A stretch of 64,000 bases of DNA, taken from NCBI RefSeq assembly GCF_009905605.1, contig NZ_JAAAKZ010000001.1:434001-498000 (forward strand), read 5' to 3'. This document shows, piece after piece, positions 9,093 to 18,245 of this stretch. This DNA is from Runella sp. CRIBMP (GTDB lineage: Bacteria; Bacteroidota; Bacteroidia; Cytophagales; Spirosomataceae). Within the stretch, counting starts at the first letter, position 1, and every line of letters starts with the position of its first letter. The notes below the pieces were generated by a model. It made no database searches. It was given only the letters and a program-made list of their open reading frames with translations, and was not told where the DNA came from. Position numbers and translations under genes: made by a program.

Positions 9093-10490
9093 ATGAAAAT
9101 AAACTTCTATGGTGCAGCACGCCGTGTAACGGGCACTAAGCACTTGATTACGACCGAACAGGGAACGAAAATTTTGCTTGATTGCGGGCTTTTTCAGGGT
9201 ATCAATACTCAAGATCTCAATCAAAACCTTGGGTTTAGCGCCAAAGATATTGATTTTGTTATTCTTTCTCACGCCCACATTGACCACGCGGGTTTATTAC
9301 CTCGTTTGGTCCGTCAGGGATACCGTGGGCCTATTTACTGTACCCCACCGACGGCCGACTTGTGTAATATTATGCTGCTCGACAGTGCGTTTATTCAACA
9401 AAAAGACCTCGAACGCATCAACGAGCGTCGCCGCCGTAAAGGAGATGCTGTACTGGAGTTACTGTATGACGAAAATGATGTGCGCCAAACGCTTGAGTTA
9501 TTTGTCACGGTCGGATACCACGAAGATTTTTGGCTCAATCGCGATGAAGTAAAAGTCAGATTTACCGACACGGGCCATATCTTAGGCAGTGCTGCGGTAC
9601 ATTTGACGATTAAAGAGCAAGGTGTTAAAAAGCAGTTAACTTTTTCAGGCGATGTGGGTCGTCCGAATGATAAAATTTTACGCAGTCCCGAGCCCTTTCC
9701 ACAAGCACAGGTGATTATTTGTGAATCTACCTATGGCAACCGGGTCCATGAGCCCGAGCCCGACATGAAAGCGCATTTGCTGCGCATTGTGCGCGATACC
9801 TGCGTAACGCGTGGGGGCAAGCTTATCATTCCTGCTTTTGCCGTTGACCGTACGCAGGAGCTAATATATGCGCTTGACCAACTTGAAAATGAAGGATTAT
9901 TGCCGCGTCTCAAAGTGTTTATTGATAGTCCGTTGGCCATAAAAGCAACCTCTATCATGCGAAAGCACGACGAATATTTTAACCCCGATATTGTAGAATA
10001 CATCGAAAAAGACGGGGATGCATTCAATTTTCCTAACTTACATTACATATCTGATGTAGAACAATCCAAGGCGATTAACAACCTCAAAGAACCTTGTGTG
10101 ATTATTTCAGCCTCGGGTATGGCCGAAGCGGGGCGTATCAAGCACCACATTAAAAATAATATTCTTGACCCCGACAGTACTATTTTGTTGGTAGGTTATT
10201 GCTCGCCTGATAGCCTCGGTGCTGCGCTCAAGCGTGGTCAACCAGAGGTGAAAATATTTGGAGAAACTTACCAAGTACGGGCACGAGTGGAGGTAATGGA
10301 TTCATTCTCAGCCCATGCTGATTATACCGAACTCATTCAGTTCTTGAAATGCCAAGACCCCACGCAGGTAAAAACGGTGTTTTTGGTTCATGGCGAATAC
10401 GAAAATCAAGTAGTATTCAAGGAACGACTCGAAGCCGAAGGATTTCGAAATGTTGAAATTCCCGCGCAGGGCGAAGGTTTCTTTCTTTAA
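9093..10490 (+). CDS. Metallo-beta-lactamase fold, beta-CASP RNase-like protein
   Basis: About 465 residues from the ATG at 9093; the open frame extends to a TTG at 9066. The metal-binding motif is SHAHIDHAG, with later ligands in DTGHILGSA and GDVGRPND. The beta-CASP insert holds ESTYGNR and SASGMAEAGRIKHH, and the C-terminal part holds DSFSAHADY and LVHGE. The layout is that of the YSH1/KH-less CPSF-like bacterial exonucleases, so it probably cleaves or trims RNA in the cytoplasm with zinc. It stands alone between the cytochrome gene and tRNA-Leu. Confidence 0.9.
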   Translation: MKINFYGAARRVTGTKHLITTEQGTKILLDCGLFQGINTQDLNQNLGFSAKDIDFVILSHAHIDHAGLLPRLVRQGYRGPIYCTPPTADLCNIMLLDSAFIQQKDLERINERRRRKGDAVLELLYDENDVRQTLELFVTVGYHEDFWLNRDEVKVRFTDTGHILGSAAVHLTIKEQGVKKQLTFSGDVGRPNDKILRSPEPFPQAQVIICESTYGNRVHEPEPDMKAHLLRIVRDTCVTRGGKLIIPAFAVDRTQELIYALDQLENEGLLPRLKVFIDSPLAIKATSIMRKHDEYFNPDIVEYIEKDGDAFNFPNLHYISDVEQSKAINNLKEPCVIISASGMAEAGRIKHHIKNNILDPDSTILLVGYCSPDSLGAALKRGQPEVKIFGETYQVRARVEVMDSFSAHADYTELIQFLKCQDPTQVKTVFLVHGEYENQVVFKERLEAEGFRNVEIPAQGEGFFL

Positions 10491-10594
10491 ATAACCGCAT
10501 CGGCGGCCGCTTGCGTCTACCAAGCCTTATACTGGGCAGATTCAAAGGCCTGCCCCTACGATTGTAGATTTTACTAAAAAACACTCTCTGAAAG

Positions 10595-10625
10595 TTGCGA
10601 AAATGAGGAAGTAGCGCTTACTTTG
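10595..10625 (+). promoter_or_regulatory. Promoter for tRNA-Leu
   Basis: TTG (10595-10597), a 20-nt spacer and TTACTTTG (10618-10625) match the Bacteroidota -33/-7 pattern with one mismatch in the -7 box. Transcription would start about 10 nt before the mature tRNA. Confidence 0.5.
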
Positions 10626-10641
10626 CAACATCAAAACAACC

Positions 10642-10723
10642 GGCGAAGTGGTGGAATTGGTAGACACGCACGTTTCAGGTGCGTGTGCCTCACGGCATGC
10701 GAGTTCGAGTCTCGCCTTCGTCA
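10642..10723 (+). tRNA. tRNA-Leu (anticodon CAG)
   Basis: The acceptor arm GGCGAAG pairs with CTTCGTC (one G-T pair). The D-loop has the Leu-type GGAATTGGTAGACACG. The anticodon stem CACGT/GCGTG encloses TTCAGGT, giving anticodon CAG. A long class II variable arm (TGCC...GGCA) and the T-arm GCGAG/CTCGC complete the fold. The CCA end is not encoded. It reads CUG leucine codons. Confidence 0.95.
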
Positions 10724-10727
10724 CGAG

Positions 10728-10760
10728 AAACTCTGCATTTGCAGAGTTTTTTTGTTTTTA
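10728..10760 (+). terminator. Terminator after tRNA-Leu
   Basis: ACTCTGCA/TGCAGAGT stem with a TT loop, then a T-rich tail, five bases after the mature tRNA end. Confidence 0.88.
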
Positions 10761-10797
10761 GACAAAGTGCTAGCTAGTTAGTTCACTGTCGTCAATC

Positions 10798-10847
10798 AAA
10801 AAAATCTCTCTGCAAAAGCCACTATAAGCTCTTACAGAGAGATTTTT
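10798..10847 (-). terminator. Terminator of the rhamnose operon
   Basis: AAATCTCTCTG pairs with CAGAGAGATTT around a 22-nt loop. Read on the minus strand it lies just after the kinase stop and ends in a T-run. It also has T-rich sequence on the plus side and could stop read-through from the tRNA. Confidence 0.8.
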
Positions 10848-10858
10848 GTTTTTAGTTG

Positions 10859-12259
10859 TTACTGCTGAATATAAGTTGAGCCGCTATTGTAAAATCGTAA
10901 ATCAATAAGGTCAGGGGGGAGGGGTTGGGTGTTCCAATGACGATGAATACTCAGCGCCGCGCCCAACGACGTGGCTTGCGCTACCGACGCCGCAAATATC
11001 TCCATTTCGGGGAATGCACCCGCGAGCAAATTCATGTAAATAGGGTTTTTACCAAATCCTCCGTCTACAAAAATGCGCTTCACGCTTGAGCCCGTCAGGA
11101 CCAACCCCGTCGAGATAATCTGTTGATTGACAATGTCCAATATAAGTTGGTGATACGCTTTTTCGTAGGAATCGTACCCCGCTAAGTCGCGTTGTCCGAA
11201 AAGACCTTCGGTCATGGGAGGCTTCGAAAGGCGCCCAAAATCAATGCCATCGGTTTTTTTCTCGGCTTTCAATTCATTGATAATGCGCGCATCAAACGCA
11301 ACGGTTTTGTAATAATTGGCTTCTTTTTGAAAATGTTCAGCCAACCGTTTGGTTTGTTGTTCATGTTCGTAACCAGCAAACAACCGCGACGCTTTAACGG
11401 GCTTGCCGTTGTATTGCATATAACAAAGGCAATCATATTGAAGCTCTTCGTCGGTTAGGGGCGTATGATTGAACGGATTAAGACTGATGCACCAAGTGCC
11501 CGTAGAAATCAAGACAAAAGGCTCATGAAAACTAACCAGATACGGAATCAGCGCCGACGAACTGTCGTGCAGGCCAATACCCACGAGTCGGTCGTGGCCG
11601 TTAATGGATTTGGTGACTACTTTGTCGCCAGGCTCAATCGGGGCTAATTTTTCTAGAATACCTTCTTGCGCTACCCAAGCGTGGTAGGTGTTTTGGTCAA
11701 AATCCCAGAGGTTGGTATGACAACCAATGCTCGTGATATCAGAAGCGAACAGGTGTGTTACCAATGAACTTACATACTGTGGCAAATGCAACGAATACTT
11801 GATTTTGGCAAACAGTTCAGGCTTTTCGTATTTCAGTCGATAAATAATCATCGCTGAATTGAGACTTCCCAAAATAGGTGAAGCCGTTTTGCGGGTGAAT
11901 TCCTGCTCGCCGCCGTAGGCGCTGTAGAATTGCTTTTGGAGCGTTTCAGGGTAAGGTTTGAGGTAATTATACAAGGGGGCCACTGGTGCGCCCTTTTCGT
12001 CTACGTGGACCAAACTAGCCCCGTAGGTCGAAAAATTGATGGCTTTGACATCGTATTCTTCTAACGCAAATACCTCTTGTAGTGAGTCGCTAACCCAAGA
12101 GGTGAGGAGTGCTACGTTCTCACACGGGTCGCCATCTTCGTCGGTAGTTTCGGGAAATTGCCCCGATTTTTCGAGGACAATTTTATAGTTTTCGTCAAAA
12201 AGGAAAAGCTTTTTGTTGGTTTTGCCGATGTCTAATACGGCACAAACGGGAATTTTCAT
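10859..12259 (-). CDS. FGGY-family carbohydrate kinase, probable rhamnulokinase
   Basis: This 466-residue protein has the FGGY phosphate-1 region (LDIGKTNKKLFLFD) at its N-terminus and the C-terminal glycine-rich FVDGGFGKNP nucleotide-binding segment. Family members phosphorylate ketoses. Its position one base after the rhamnose isomerase stop, and the aldolase upstream, point to L-rhamnulose as substrate, giving rhamnulose-1-phosphate in the cytoplasm. Fuculose remains possible on sequence alone. It is the last gene of the unit, followed by a terminator. Confidence 0.85.
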   Translation of the reverse strand: MKIPVCAVLDIGKTNKKLFLFDENYKIVLEKSGQFPETTDEDGDPCENVALLTSWVSDSLQEVFALEEYDVKAINFSTYGASLVHVDEKGAPVAPLYNYLKPYPETLQKQFYSAYGGEQEFTRKTASPILGSLNSAMIIYRLKYEKPELFAKIKYSLHLPQYVSSLVTHLFASDITSIGCHTNLWDFDQNTYHAWVAQEGILEKLAPIEPGDKVVTKSINGHDRLVGIGLHDSSSALIPYLVSFHEPFVLISTGTWCISLNPFNHTPLTDEELQYDCLCYMQYNGKPVKASRLFAGYEHEQQTKRLAEHFQKEANYYKTVAFDARIINELKAEKKTDGIDFGRLSKPPMTEGLFGQRDLAGYDSYEKAYHQLILDIVNQQIISTGLVLTGSSVKRIFVDGGFGKNPIYMNLLAGAFPEMEIFAASVAQATSLGAALSIHRHWNTQPLPPDLIDLRFYNSGSTYIQQ

Positions 12260-12260
12260 A

Positions 12261-13535
12261 TTACAAACCGGTCGCTACTGTTTTGAGTCCTCTTTCGGCG
12301 ATGAGATTCTCGCGTACTTTTTGGCTGCGGTACAATTCTAAAGGATTCAAGGCTCCACCCGCCCGCAGACGAGCTTCGGCGACCAAGGCGCGAACGTCGG
12401 TTCTGAACGCGTTTTGCAAAATCTCTTGTGCCCGCACCACGTCGTTATTGTTTTGGGCTTCTTCGAGCGCTTTTCTATCTACCGATAGCGCTTGCGCGTA
12501 CGACATCATGATGCCTTCGACCGATTGCAGCAAATCTTCGAGGGGGTCTTTGACGTTGTGTGAGGCATCAATCATCCAACCCAAATCGGTGGCGTGGTTC
12601 ATGCCGCGTGCGTCCATTCCTTCTACCAATTCGTTGAAAATCAAAAATAATTGATAGGGCTTTATGGAGCCAGCAGTTAAGTCGTCGTCCCCGTATTTGG
12701 AATCGTTGAAGTGAAAACCACCTAGTTTTCCTTCCATCAACAGCAACGCAACGATTTGTTCAATGTTGGCGTTGGGTAAGTGGTGGCCCAAATCTACGAG
12801 GGTATAGGCTTTGTTGCCGAGCTTCTGAACGTACGAATACGATTGTCCCCAATCGCCGACGGTGGTTGAATAAAAATTGGGTTCGAAGGCTTTATATTCT
12901 AAAAACAGCTTCCAATTATCTGGCAAAGCCGCGTAAATTTCTTGTAAACTTTCGAGGGTATTTTGGTACGCTTTGCGGAAATTCAATTGGCCTGGGAAGC
13001 ACGAACCGTCTGAAAGCCACACCGTCAAAGATTCAGAGCCCAATTCAATGCCTTGTTTGATCACCTCAATGTTGTGCTCAATCGCCTGTTTGCGGATGGC
13101 TTTATTGACGTTTTGCAGCGAACCGAATTTATAAGTCAGTGCTTGGTCAGGCTGATCTTGAAAGGTGTTGGAATTGACGGCATCAAATTTCAAACCGTGT
13201 TGTGCTGCCAAGGCTTTGATGGCTTTGGCATCCTGTGGAATATCCCACGGTATGTGCAGTGAAATAGCTCCGCTGGATTGATTTAAAGAATGCAACAGAC
13301 CTACGTCTTCAATTTTTTCTTCTAATGTACGCGGTTCACCGCCGCCCGAAAAACGCCCGAAACGGGTGCCGCCCGTTCCCAATGCCCAGGACGGAATGGC
13401 AATTTGAAAATCAACGACTTTTTGGATGATGGCTTCCGCGTTTTCGATTTCGGAAGTAATATAGCTCAAACGGCGCTCGTGGCCTTTGAGTAGGTCGTCG
13501 TTGTGTTGTTGTATCTTGTATTTTTCGAGTTGCAT
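12261..13535 (-). CDS. rhaI: L-rhamnose isomerase, TIM-barrel type
   Basis: This 424-residue protein resembles the Gram-positive/Bacteroidota-type rhamnose catabolism isomerase (TIGR02635), not E. coli RhaA. Recognisable segments are WALGTGGTRFGRFSGGGEPR near the N-terminus and the metal-site strands LEYKAFEPNFYSTTVGDWG, DLGHHLPNANIEQIV and GGFHFNDSKYGDDDL. It should convert L-rhamnose to L-rhamnulose using divalent metal. A single base separates it from the kinase start, so the two are surely co-transcribed. A hairpin terminator separates it from the upstream aldolase gene. Confidence 0.87.
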   Translation of the reverse strand: MQLEKYKIQQHNDDLLKGHERRLSYITSEIENAEAIIQKVVDFQIAIPSWALGTGGTRFGRFSGGGEPRTLEEKIEDVGLLHSLNQSSGAISLHIPWDIPQDAKAIKALAAQHGLKFDAVNSNTFQDQPDQALTYKFGSLQNVNKAIRKQAIEHNIEVIKQGIELGSESLTVWLSDGSCFPGQLNFRKAYQNTLESLQEIYAALPDNWKLFLEYKAFEPNFYSTTVGDWGQSYSYVQKLGNKAYTLVDLGHHLPNANIEQIVALLLMEGKLGGFHFNDSKYGDDDLTAGSIKPYQLFLIFNELVEGMDARGMNHATDLGWMIDASHNVKDPLEDLLQSVEGIMMSYAQALSVDRKALEEAQNNNDVVRAQEILQNAFRTDVRALVAEARLRAGGALNPLELYRSQKVRENLIAERGLKTVATGL

Positions 13536-13572
13536 GGTAATGACTGATTTGAAGTTAGGAAATAAACGATTT

Positions 13573-13606
13573 AAAAAATCTAACGCCTGAAGTCAGACGT
13601 TAGATT
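13573..13606 (-). terminator. Terminator/attenuator hairpin inside the rhamnose operon
   Basis: AATCTAACG pairs with CGTTAGATT, with further inner pairing. Read on the minus strand the stem is followed by a T-run of six. It lies between the aldolase and isomerase genes, which run the same way, so it could reduce expression of the downstream pair. Confidence 0.75.
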
Positions 13607-13646
13607 CGAGTATTAAACTAACCTATGATGAAAAAACAATCTTTAA

Positions 13647-15779
13647 TTAACGAACAAAAGCCATTGCTACACCGCCGTCTACGTTCAACACGTTACCAGT
13701 CGATTTACTGAGCAACCCTCCCACGAAGGCGAAGCAGGCATTGGCAATGTCGTCGGGCAAAATAGCCTCGTTCAACAATGTTCGTTTGGCATAATATGCG
13801 GGTAATTCTTCTACTGTAATGCCGTAGGCTTTGGCACGGCCTTCGGCCCAGCCACCAGCCCAAATATTTGAATCGGCAATAACCGCGTCGGGATTGACGG
13901 TATTGACCCGAATCTTATCCCCGCCTAATTCGGCGGCATTAAGTCGGCTTAAATGCAATTGAGCAGCTTTGGCCGAACCGTAACCTGCGTTGTTGGGTCC
14001 TGATACCAAGGCATTTTTACTCACAATATTGATGACATCTCCGCCAAAGCCCTGCTTGCGCATTACCGCAATACCCGCTTGGGTAACGAGGAATTGACCT
14101 TTTACCAAAATGTCATATAACTTATCCCAATCTTCAATCGTATGGGCTTCAATGGGTTTAGAGATGCTGATTCCTGCGTTGTTGACAATGATATCCACAC
14201 CGCCAAAGGCCAATGCGGCGGCGTCCATTGCCGATAAAATGCTCTGGGCATCGGTCACGTTCAGAAGCGTGGTCGACACGGCATCTTTACCGAATTTCTT
14301 CACAAACTCTTCTTTGGCTCCCGCCAGACGCTCTTCATTAATATCGTTCAAGACCACTACCGCACCCTCTTCGGCAAAGCGACGAGCGATGGCCTTTCCG
14401 ATACCTCCCGCACTTCCCGTAATCAACGCTACGCGTCCAGAAAGCGCCTTGGGCTTGGGCATACGTTGAAGTTTAGCTTCTTCCAACAGCCAATATTCAA
14501 TGTTGAAAGCCTCCTGACGGGGCAATGAGGTGTATTCTGATACTGCCTCGGCGCCTTTCATTACGTTGACGGCGTTGATGTAGTATTCAGAGGCCAAACG
14601 GGCCGTTGTTTTATCTTTTGAGAACGTAAACATCCCTACGCCAGGGTATAGAATCACCACTGGATTAGGGTCACGCATGGCGGGCGAGTTAGGATGTTTA
14701 CAGGTTTCGTAGTAATCCGTATACAACTCGCGGTACGCGACAAAGCCCGGCAGAAGTTTTTCTTTCAACGCCGCTACGTCCGACAAATCTTCGTCAGGGG
14801 CCAAGGTTAATACCAGCGGGCTGATTTTGGTGCGAAGGAAGTGATCAGGACAAGAAGTGCCCAAAGGCGCCAATTTGTCCAAATCATTGGAGTTGATAAA
14901 TTCCAATACGCGTTCGTCGTCCGTAAAATGGCCAACCATGGTGCGGTATGACGAACAAAAACCGCGCAATACAGGGGCTAATTTAGCCGCTTGTTTTTGA
15001 CGGTCTTCTGGCGACAGGCTTTCAATTTTCTGACCCCCAAATACGGGACGGGTTTTGCCGTAATTTGCTTCCAAATACTCAGCACACTTTTCGATGACTT
15101 CGAGCGTGTTGATGTAACTTTCATAAGAAGTATCACCCCACGTAAACAAGCCGTGTGAGCCGAGCATGATACCACGTAATTTGATGCCTTTTGCGGCGGC
15201 TTCTTCCAAACAGGCACGAAGTTGGAGGCCTAATTCAAAGCCTGGGCGTTGCCATTCTACCCAGCCTACTTCGCCGTTGAAGAGTTCGTCCGTAATTCTT
15301 TTGCCATCCTTGGCCGCTGCAATCGCAATCGCTGCGTCGGGGTGAAGGTGGTCAATATGGGCAAACGGTAAAAATCCGTGTAAAGGAGTATCAATAGAAG
15401 GTGCTTTTGACGCTAAATCGAAGATACAATGGTTAAACAACTCTACCATTTCATCTTCAAATTCTAAGCCGCGATAAACATTCTCCAAACTACGCAAACG
15501 ATCCAGGTACAACGCCGCACAACCCGATTTTTTGAGGGTACCAATATCCCCTCCTGAACCTTTAATCCACATTACTTCCGTATCTTTTGCGGTAAGTGGG
15601 TCCTTATCCGTAATTTTGACCGATGTGTTTCCTCCCCCGTAGTTTGTTAGGCGAAGGTCGGCACCAAGGATATTGGAGCGGTAGATAAAGAGAGCTACTT
15701 CATCGCCCGCCAACTCGGCGGCTTTGGCGTCATCCCAAAGGTAGCTTACATGCTTAAATTGAATGGTTGTCGCTGACAT
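13647..15779 (-). CDS. rhaD: Bifunctional rhamnulose-1-phosphate aldolase / lactaldehyde dehydrogenase
   Basis: This 710-residue fusion matches the known two-domain family (TIGR02632, as in B. subtilis YuxG/RhaEW). The N-terminal class II aldolase domain has the zinc-site region FAHIDHLHPDAA and the GSHGLFTWG strand. The C-terminal short-chain dehydrogenase domain has the NAD-binding TGSAGGIGKA, the NNAG motif and the catalytic YGSAKAA. It should split rhamnulose-1-phosphate into dihydroxyacetone phosphate and L-lactaldehyde, then oxidise the aldehyde to lactate. It is the first gene of the rhamnose unit; a hairpin terminator follows. No transporter or regulator for rhamnose lies next to it. 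Confidence 0.92.
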   Translation of the reverse strand: MSATTIQFKHVSYLWDDAKAAELAGDEVALFIYRSNILGADLRLTNYGGGNTSVKITDKDPLTAKDTEVMWIKGSGGDIGTLKKSGCAALYLDRLRSLENVYRGLEFEDEMVELFNHCIFDLASKAPSIDTPLHGFLPFAHIDHLHPDAAIAIAAAKDGKRITDELFNGEVGWVEWQRPGFELGLQLRACLEEAAAKGIKLRGIMLGSHGLFTWGDTSYESYINTLEVIEKCAEYLEANYGKTRPVFGGQKIESLSPEDRQKQAAKLAPVLRGFCSSYRTMVGHFTDDERVLEFINSNDLDKLAPLGTSCPDHFLRTKISPLVLTLAPDEDLSDVAALKEKLLPGFVAYRELYTDYYETCKHPNSPAMRDPNPVVILYPGVGMFTFSKDKTTARLASEYYINAVNVMKGAEAVSEYTSLPRQEAFNIEYWLLEEAKLQRMPKPKALSGRVALITGSAGGIGKAIARRFAEEGAVVVLNDINEERLAGAKEEFVKKFGKDAVSTTLLNVTDAQSILSAMDAAALAFGGVDIIVNNAGISISKPIEAHTIEDWDKLYDILVKGQFLVTQAGIAVMRKQGFGGDVINIVSKNALVSGPNNAGYGSAKAAQLHLSRLNAAELGGDKIRVNTVNPDAVIADSNIWAGGWAEGRAKAYGITVEELPAYYAKRTLLNEAILPDDIANACFAFVGGLLSKSTGNVLNVDGGVAMAFVR

Positions 15780-15831
15780 ATTTATGTATTAGTAGTTTGG
15801 ATCGTTCTAAGGATTGTTATAGTAAATACTT

Positions 15832-15870
15832 CAAAAGTAATAATACAAAGTTAATGGATGTTTATTTTTG
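15832..15870. promoter_or_regulatory. Divergent promoter region, rhamnose operon and quinone oxidoreductase
   Basis: Two minus-strand TAnnTTTG boxes (complements of 15832-15839 and 15846-15853) could serve the aldolase gene. A plus-strand TATTTTTG (15863-15870) could serve the oxidoreductase at 15929. No -33 elements are clear, so the exact start is not assigned. Confidence 0.4.
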
Positions 15871-15928
15871 GAGTGTCATGTACCTTCATGGATTGTATTG
15901 ACAATTGTTTATCTAATTTTCGAATATA

Positions 15929-16897
15929 ATGAAAGCAGTTATTGTTTCCCAAACGGGCGGGCCCGAAGTCCTGAGTTTGCAAGAACGTGCCTTGCCCGTA
16001 CCTGTGCTGCAAGACGTACTGATTCGGGTTTATGCAGCAGGGGTCAACCGGGCCGACTTATTGATGCGTCAAGGGCGTTACGGGGTTTCGGGTCAGGCGC
16101 CTGTCGAGCCGTTGGGCTTAGAAATCGCGGGGGTAGTGGAGCAAATAGGCTCTTCGGTGAGCCGCTGGAAAGTAGGCGACCGGGTATGCGCGCTCATTCG
16201 TCACGGTGGTTACGCCGAATATGCCTTGGCCAATGCCCATCATTGTTTACCCATTCCAGAAGGCCTTTCGTTTGAAGAAGCTGCCTGTTTGCCAGAGACA
16301 AGCATGACCGTATGGGACAATGTGTTTCGACGGATGCACTTGCAGACAGGCGAGAATCTGCTCATACACGGTGGTACTAGTGGTATTGGAGTCACCGCTA
16401 TTCAACTAGCAAAAGCCTTTGGAGCACAGGTATTTGCTACCGCAGGAACGGATGAAAAATGTCGATTTTGTGAAGAATTGGGGGCGGTAAAATGCGTAAA
16501 TTACAAAACCCAAAATTTTGAAGACGTCTTTAAACCTTTCGGAATGGATGCTATTTTGGATTACATTGGCGGAGAGTACACCTCCAAAAATATACGTCTG
16601 TTGCGAACCGATGGTCGTCTGTGTTTTATTGCCAGCTTGGGCGGCGCGCAAACGCAGTTCAATATTTTGGAAGTGATGAGCAAACGCCTGACCATCACGG
16701 GAAGCATGCTTGCCCCCCGTGATGCCGAATTTAAGGCGGCTTTGGCGGCCGAAGTAGAAAAGTACGTTTGGCCCCTCATGGGTACGGGTCAATACAAACC
16801 GATTCTCTATAAAATCTTTCCCCTTAGCGAGGCGGCCGAAGCCCACCGCTTGATGGAAAGCTCCGAGCACATCGGGAAAATCGTTCTTGTGCCTTAA
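15929..16897 (+). CDS. NAD(P)H quinone oxidoreductase, PIG3-like
   Basis: This 322-residue member of the zinc-free medium-chain dehydrogenase family has NRADLLMRQGRY near residue 40, typical of the PIG3/QOR group (TIGR02824). It also has GGTSGIGVTAIQLAKAFG for NADPH binding and lacks the catalytic zinc Cys/His set of true alcohol dehydrogenases. It likely reduces quinones with NADPH in the cytoplasm. It is divergent from the rhamnose operon, with which no functional link is shown. Its 3' end overlaps the convergent serine-hydrolase gene by 4 bp. Confidence 0.88.
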   Translation: MKAVIVSQTGGPEVLSLQERALPVPVLQDVLIRVYAAGVNRADLLMRQGRYGVSGQAPVEPLGLEIAGVVEQIGSSVSRWKVGDRVCALIRHGGYAEYALANAHHCLPIPEGLSFEEAACLPETSMTVWDNVFRRMHLQTGENLLIHGGTSGIGVTAIQLAKAFGAQVFATAGTDEKCRFCEELGAVKCVNYKTQNFEDVFKPFGMDAILDYIGGEYTSKNIRLLRTDGRLCFIASLGGAQTQFNILEVMSKRLTITGSMLAPRDAEFKAALAAEVEKYVWPLMGTGQYKPILYKIFPLSEAAEAHRLMESSEHIGKIVLVP

Positions 16898-18207
16898 TCA
16901 TCCAATGACTGATAAATCATCATTTCAAACTTACGGTCTATTTCGCCACCGTAGCTGGTAGGCCACATTTGTTTCATAATAACGGCGCAAATTTTTTCTT
17001 TGGGGTCGGCAAAATAGTTGGTACTGAATGCCCCGCCCCAACTGAATGTGCCCACGCTGCCCAAACCTTTTGAGCGCCCTGCTTCGCTTACGACGCTGAA
17101 CCCCAAACTGAAGTAGCTGCGTGGGTCGGGAAACAACGTTCCACTTTGGTTGGTGTTGGTAAAAAGCTCCACGGCTTTGCGGCTCAACAGCCGTTTGCCG
17201 TTGTACACGCCGCCATTCAGGAGCATTTGAAGAAAAATGGCATAGTCGTAGGCCGTGCTTGATAGGCCACCGCCGCCTGAATAAAAGGCTTTGGCTCCCT
17301 CAATCGGGTAATTGGGGTTTGCCGATAACGAGTTGGTGGTGCCTTTGACCAACTTCTTGTCTTTATCTTCGGAATACAGCGGCACCAAACGGTCTTTTTT
17401 AGAATCAGGCAGATAAAAGTAAGTATCTTTCATGCCCATTGGGGCAAAAATCCGTTGCTGAAAAAACTGGTCAAGGGTCATTCCGGACGCAATTTCCACC
17501 AAATACCCTAGTACATCAACGCTTAGGCCGTAGGTCCATTTTTCGCCGGGCTGATGATTGAGCGGAAGTTTTGCTAGTTTTCGGATGTTATCCCCGATTT
17601 TGAGATTTTCGGTGGTAAAGGCATCCACAATTCCTGCTTTGGTATAAATGGCCCGAAGACGCTCATCGCTGGAAATGACATTGTAATTGATTCCCGACAT
17701 GTGTGTCAACAAATGCCGCACCGAAATCTCCCGCTTAGCGGGCACGGTCGTAAAGCTGCTGTCTTTCGGGTTGAATTGGTCGAGCACAACTGGCTTAGCA
17801 AACTCTGGAATGTATTTGCTGATGGGATCATCGAGCATGATTTTGCCTTCTTCGTGGAGCATCATCACGGCCAACGATGTAATGGCTTTGGTCATAGAAG
17901 CAATTCGGTAAATGGCATCTTTGGCCAACGGTTTATTGTTTTCAAGGTCTGCTTTTCCGAAGGCTTTGTAGTACACAATTTTACCATTACGAACCACAAT
18001 GGCCGCCACGCCCGGAAAAGCGCCTTTGTCGATATACGACTGAATCATGCCGTCCAGCCGATTGAGCCGCTCTGAGTACATCCCCACCGACTCGGGCGTA
18101 GCCGTCGATAGTAGAGGAGGGGCTTGTCGGGTACCCGTTTGAGAAAAAAGAGGTAATGCTGACAACAGCATCAATACCACGGCACGGCAAAATTGATTCA
18201 AGGGCAT
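16894..18207 (-). CDS. Exported beta-lactamase-family serine hydrolase
   Basis: This 437-residue protein has a Sec signal peptide (VVLMLLSALPLFSQ). The class C beta-lactamase/esterase fold is shown by the SxxK motif SMTK, the tyrosine motif YGLS and a later GGGGLSST stretch. Members include esterases, D-aminopeptidases and penicillin-binding-like proteins, and true beta-lactamase action is not implied. It should act in the periplasm or at the surface. It runs the same way as the upstream GT-B-like gene, 38 bp away. Confidence 0.87.
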   Translation of the reverse strand: MPLNQFCRAVVLMLLSALPLFSQTGTRQAPPLLSTATPESVGMYSERLNRLDGMIQSYIDKGAFPGVAAIVVRNGKIVYYKAFGKADLENNKPLAKDAIYRIASMTKAITSLAVMMLHEEGKIMLDDPISKYIPEFAKPVVLDQFNPKDSSFTTVPAKREISVRHLLTHMSGINYNVISSDERLRAIYTKAGIVDAFTTENLKIGDNIRKLAKLPLNHQPGEKWTYGLSVDVLGYLVEIASGMTLDQFFQQRIFAPMGMKDTYFYLPDSKKDRLVPLYSEDKDKKLVKGTTNSLSANPNYPIEGAKAFYSGGGGLSSTAYDYAIFLQMLLNGGVYNGKRLLSRKAVELFTNTNQSGTLFPDPRSYFSLGFSVVSEAGRSKGLGSVGTFSWGGAFSTNYFADPKEKICAVIMKQMWPTSYGGEIDRKFEMMIYQSLDD

Positions 18208-18245
18208 ATCGTTAAGGGTTTGAAAATGACCAAAGTTAAGAGAAA

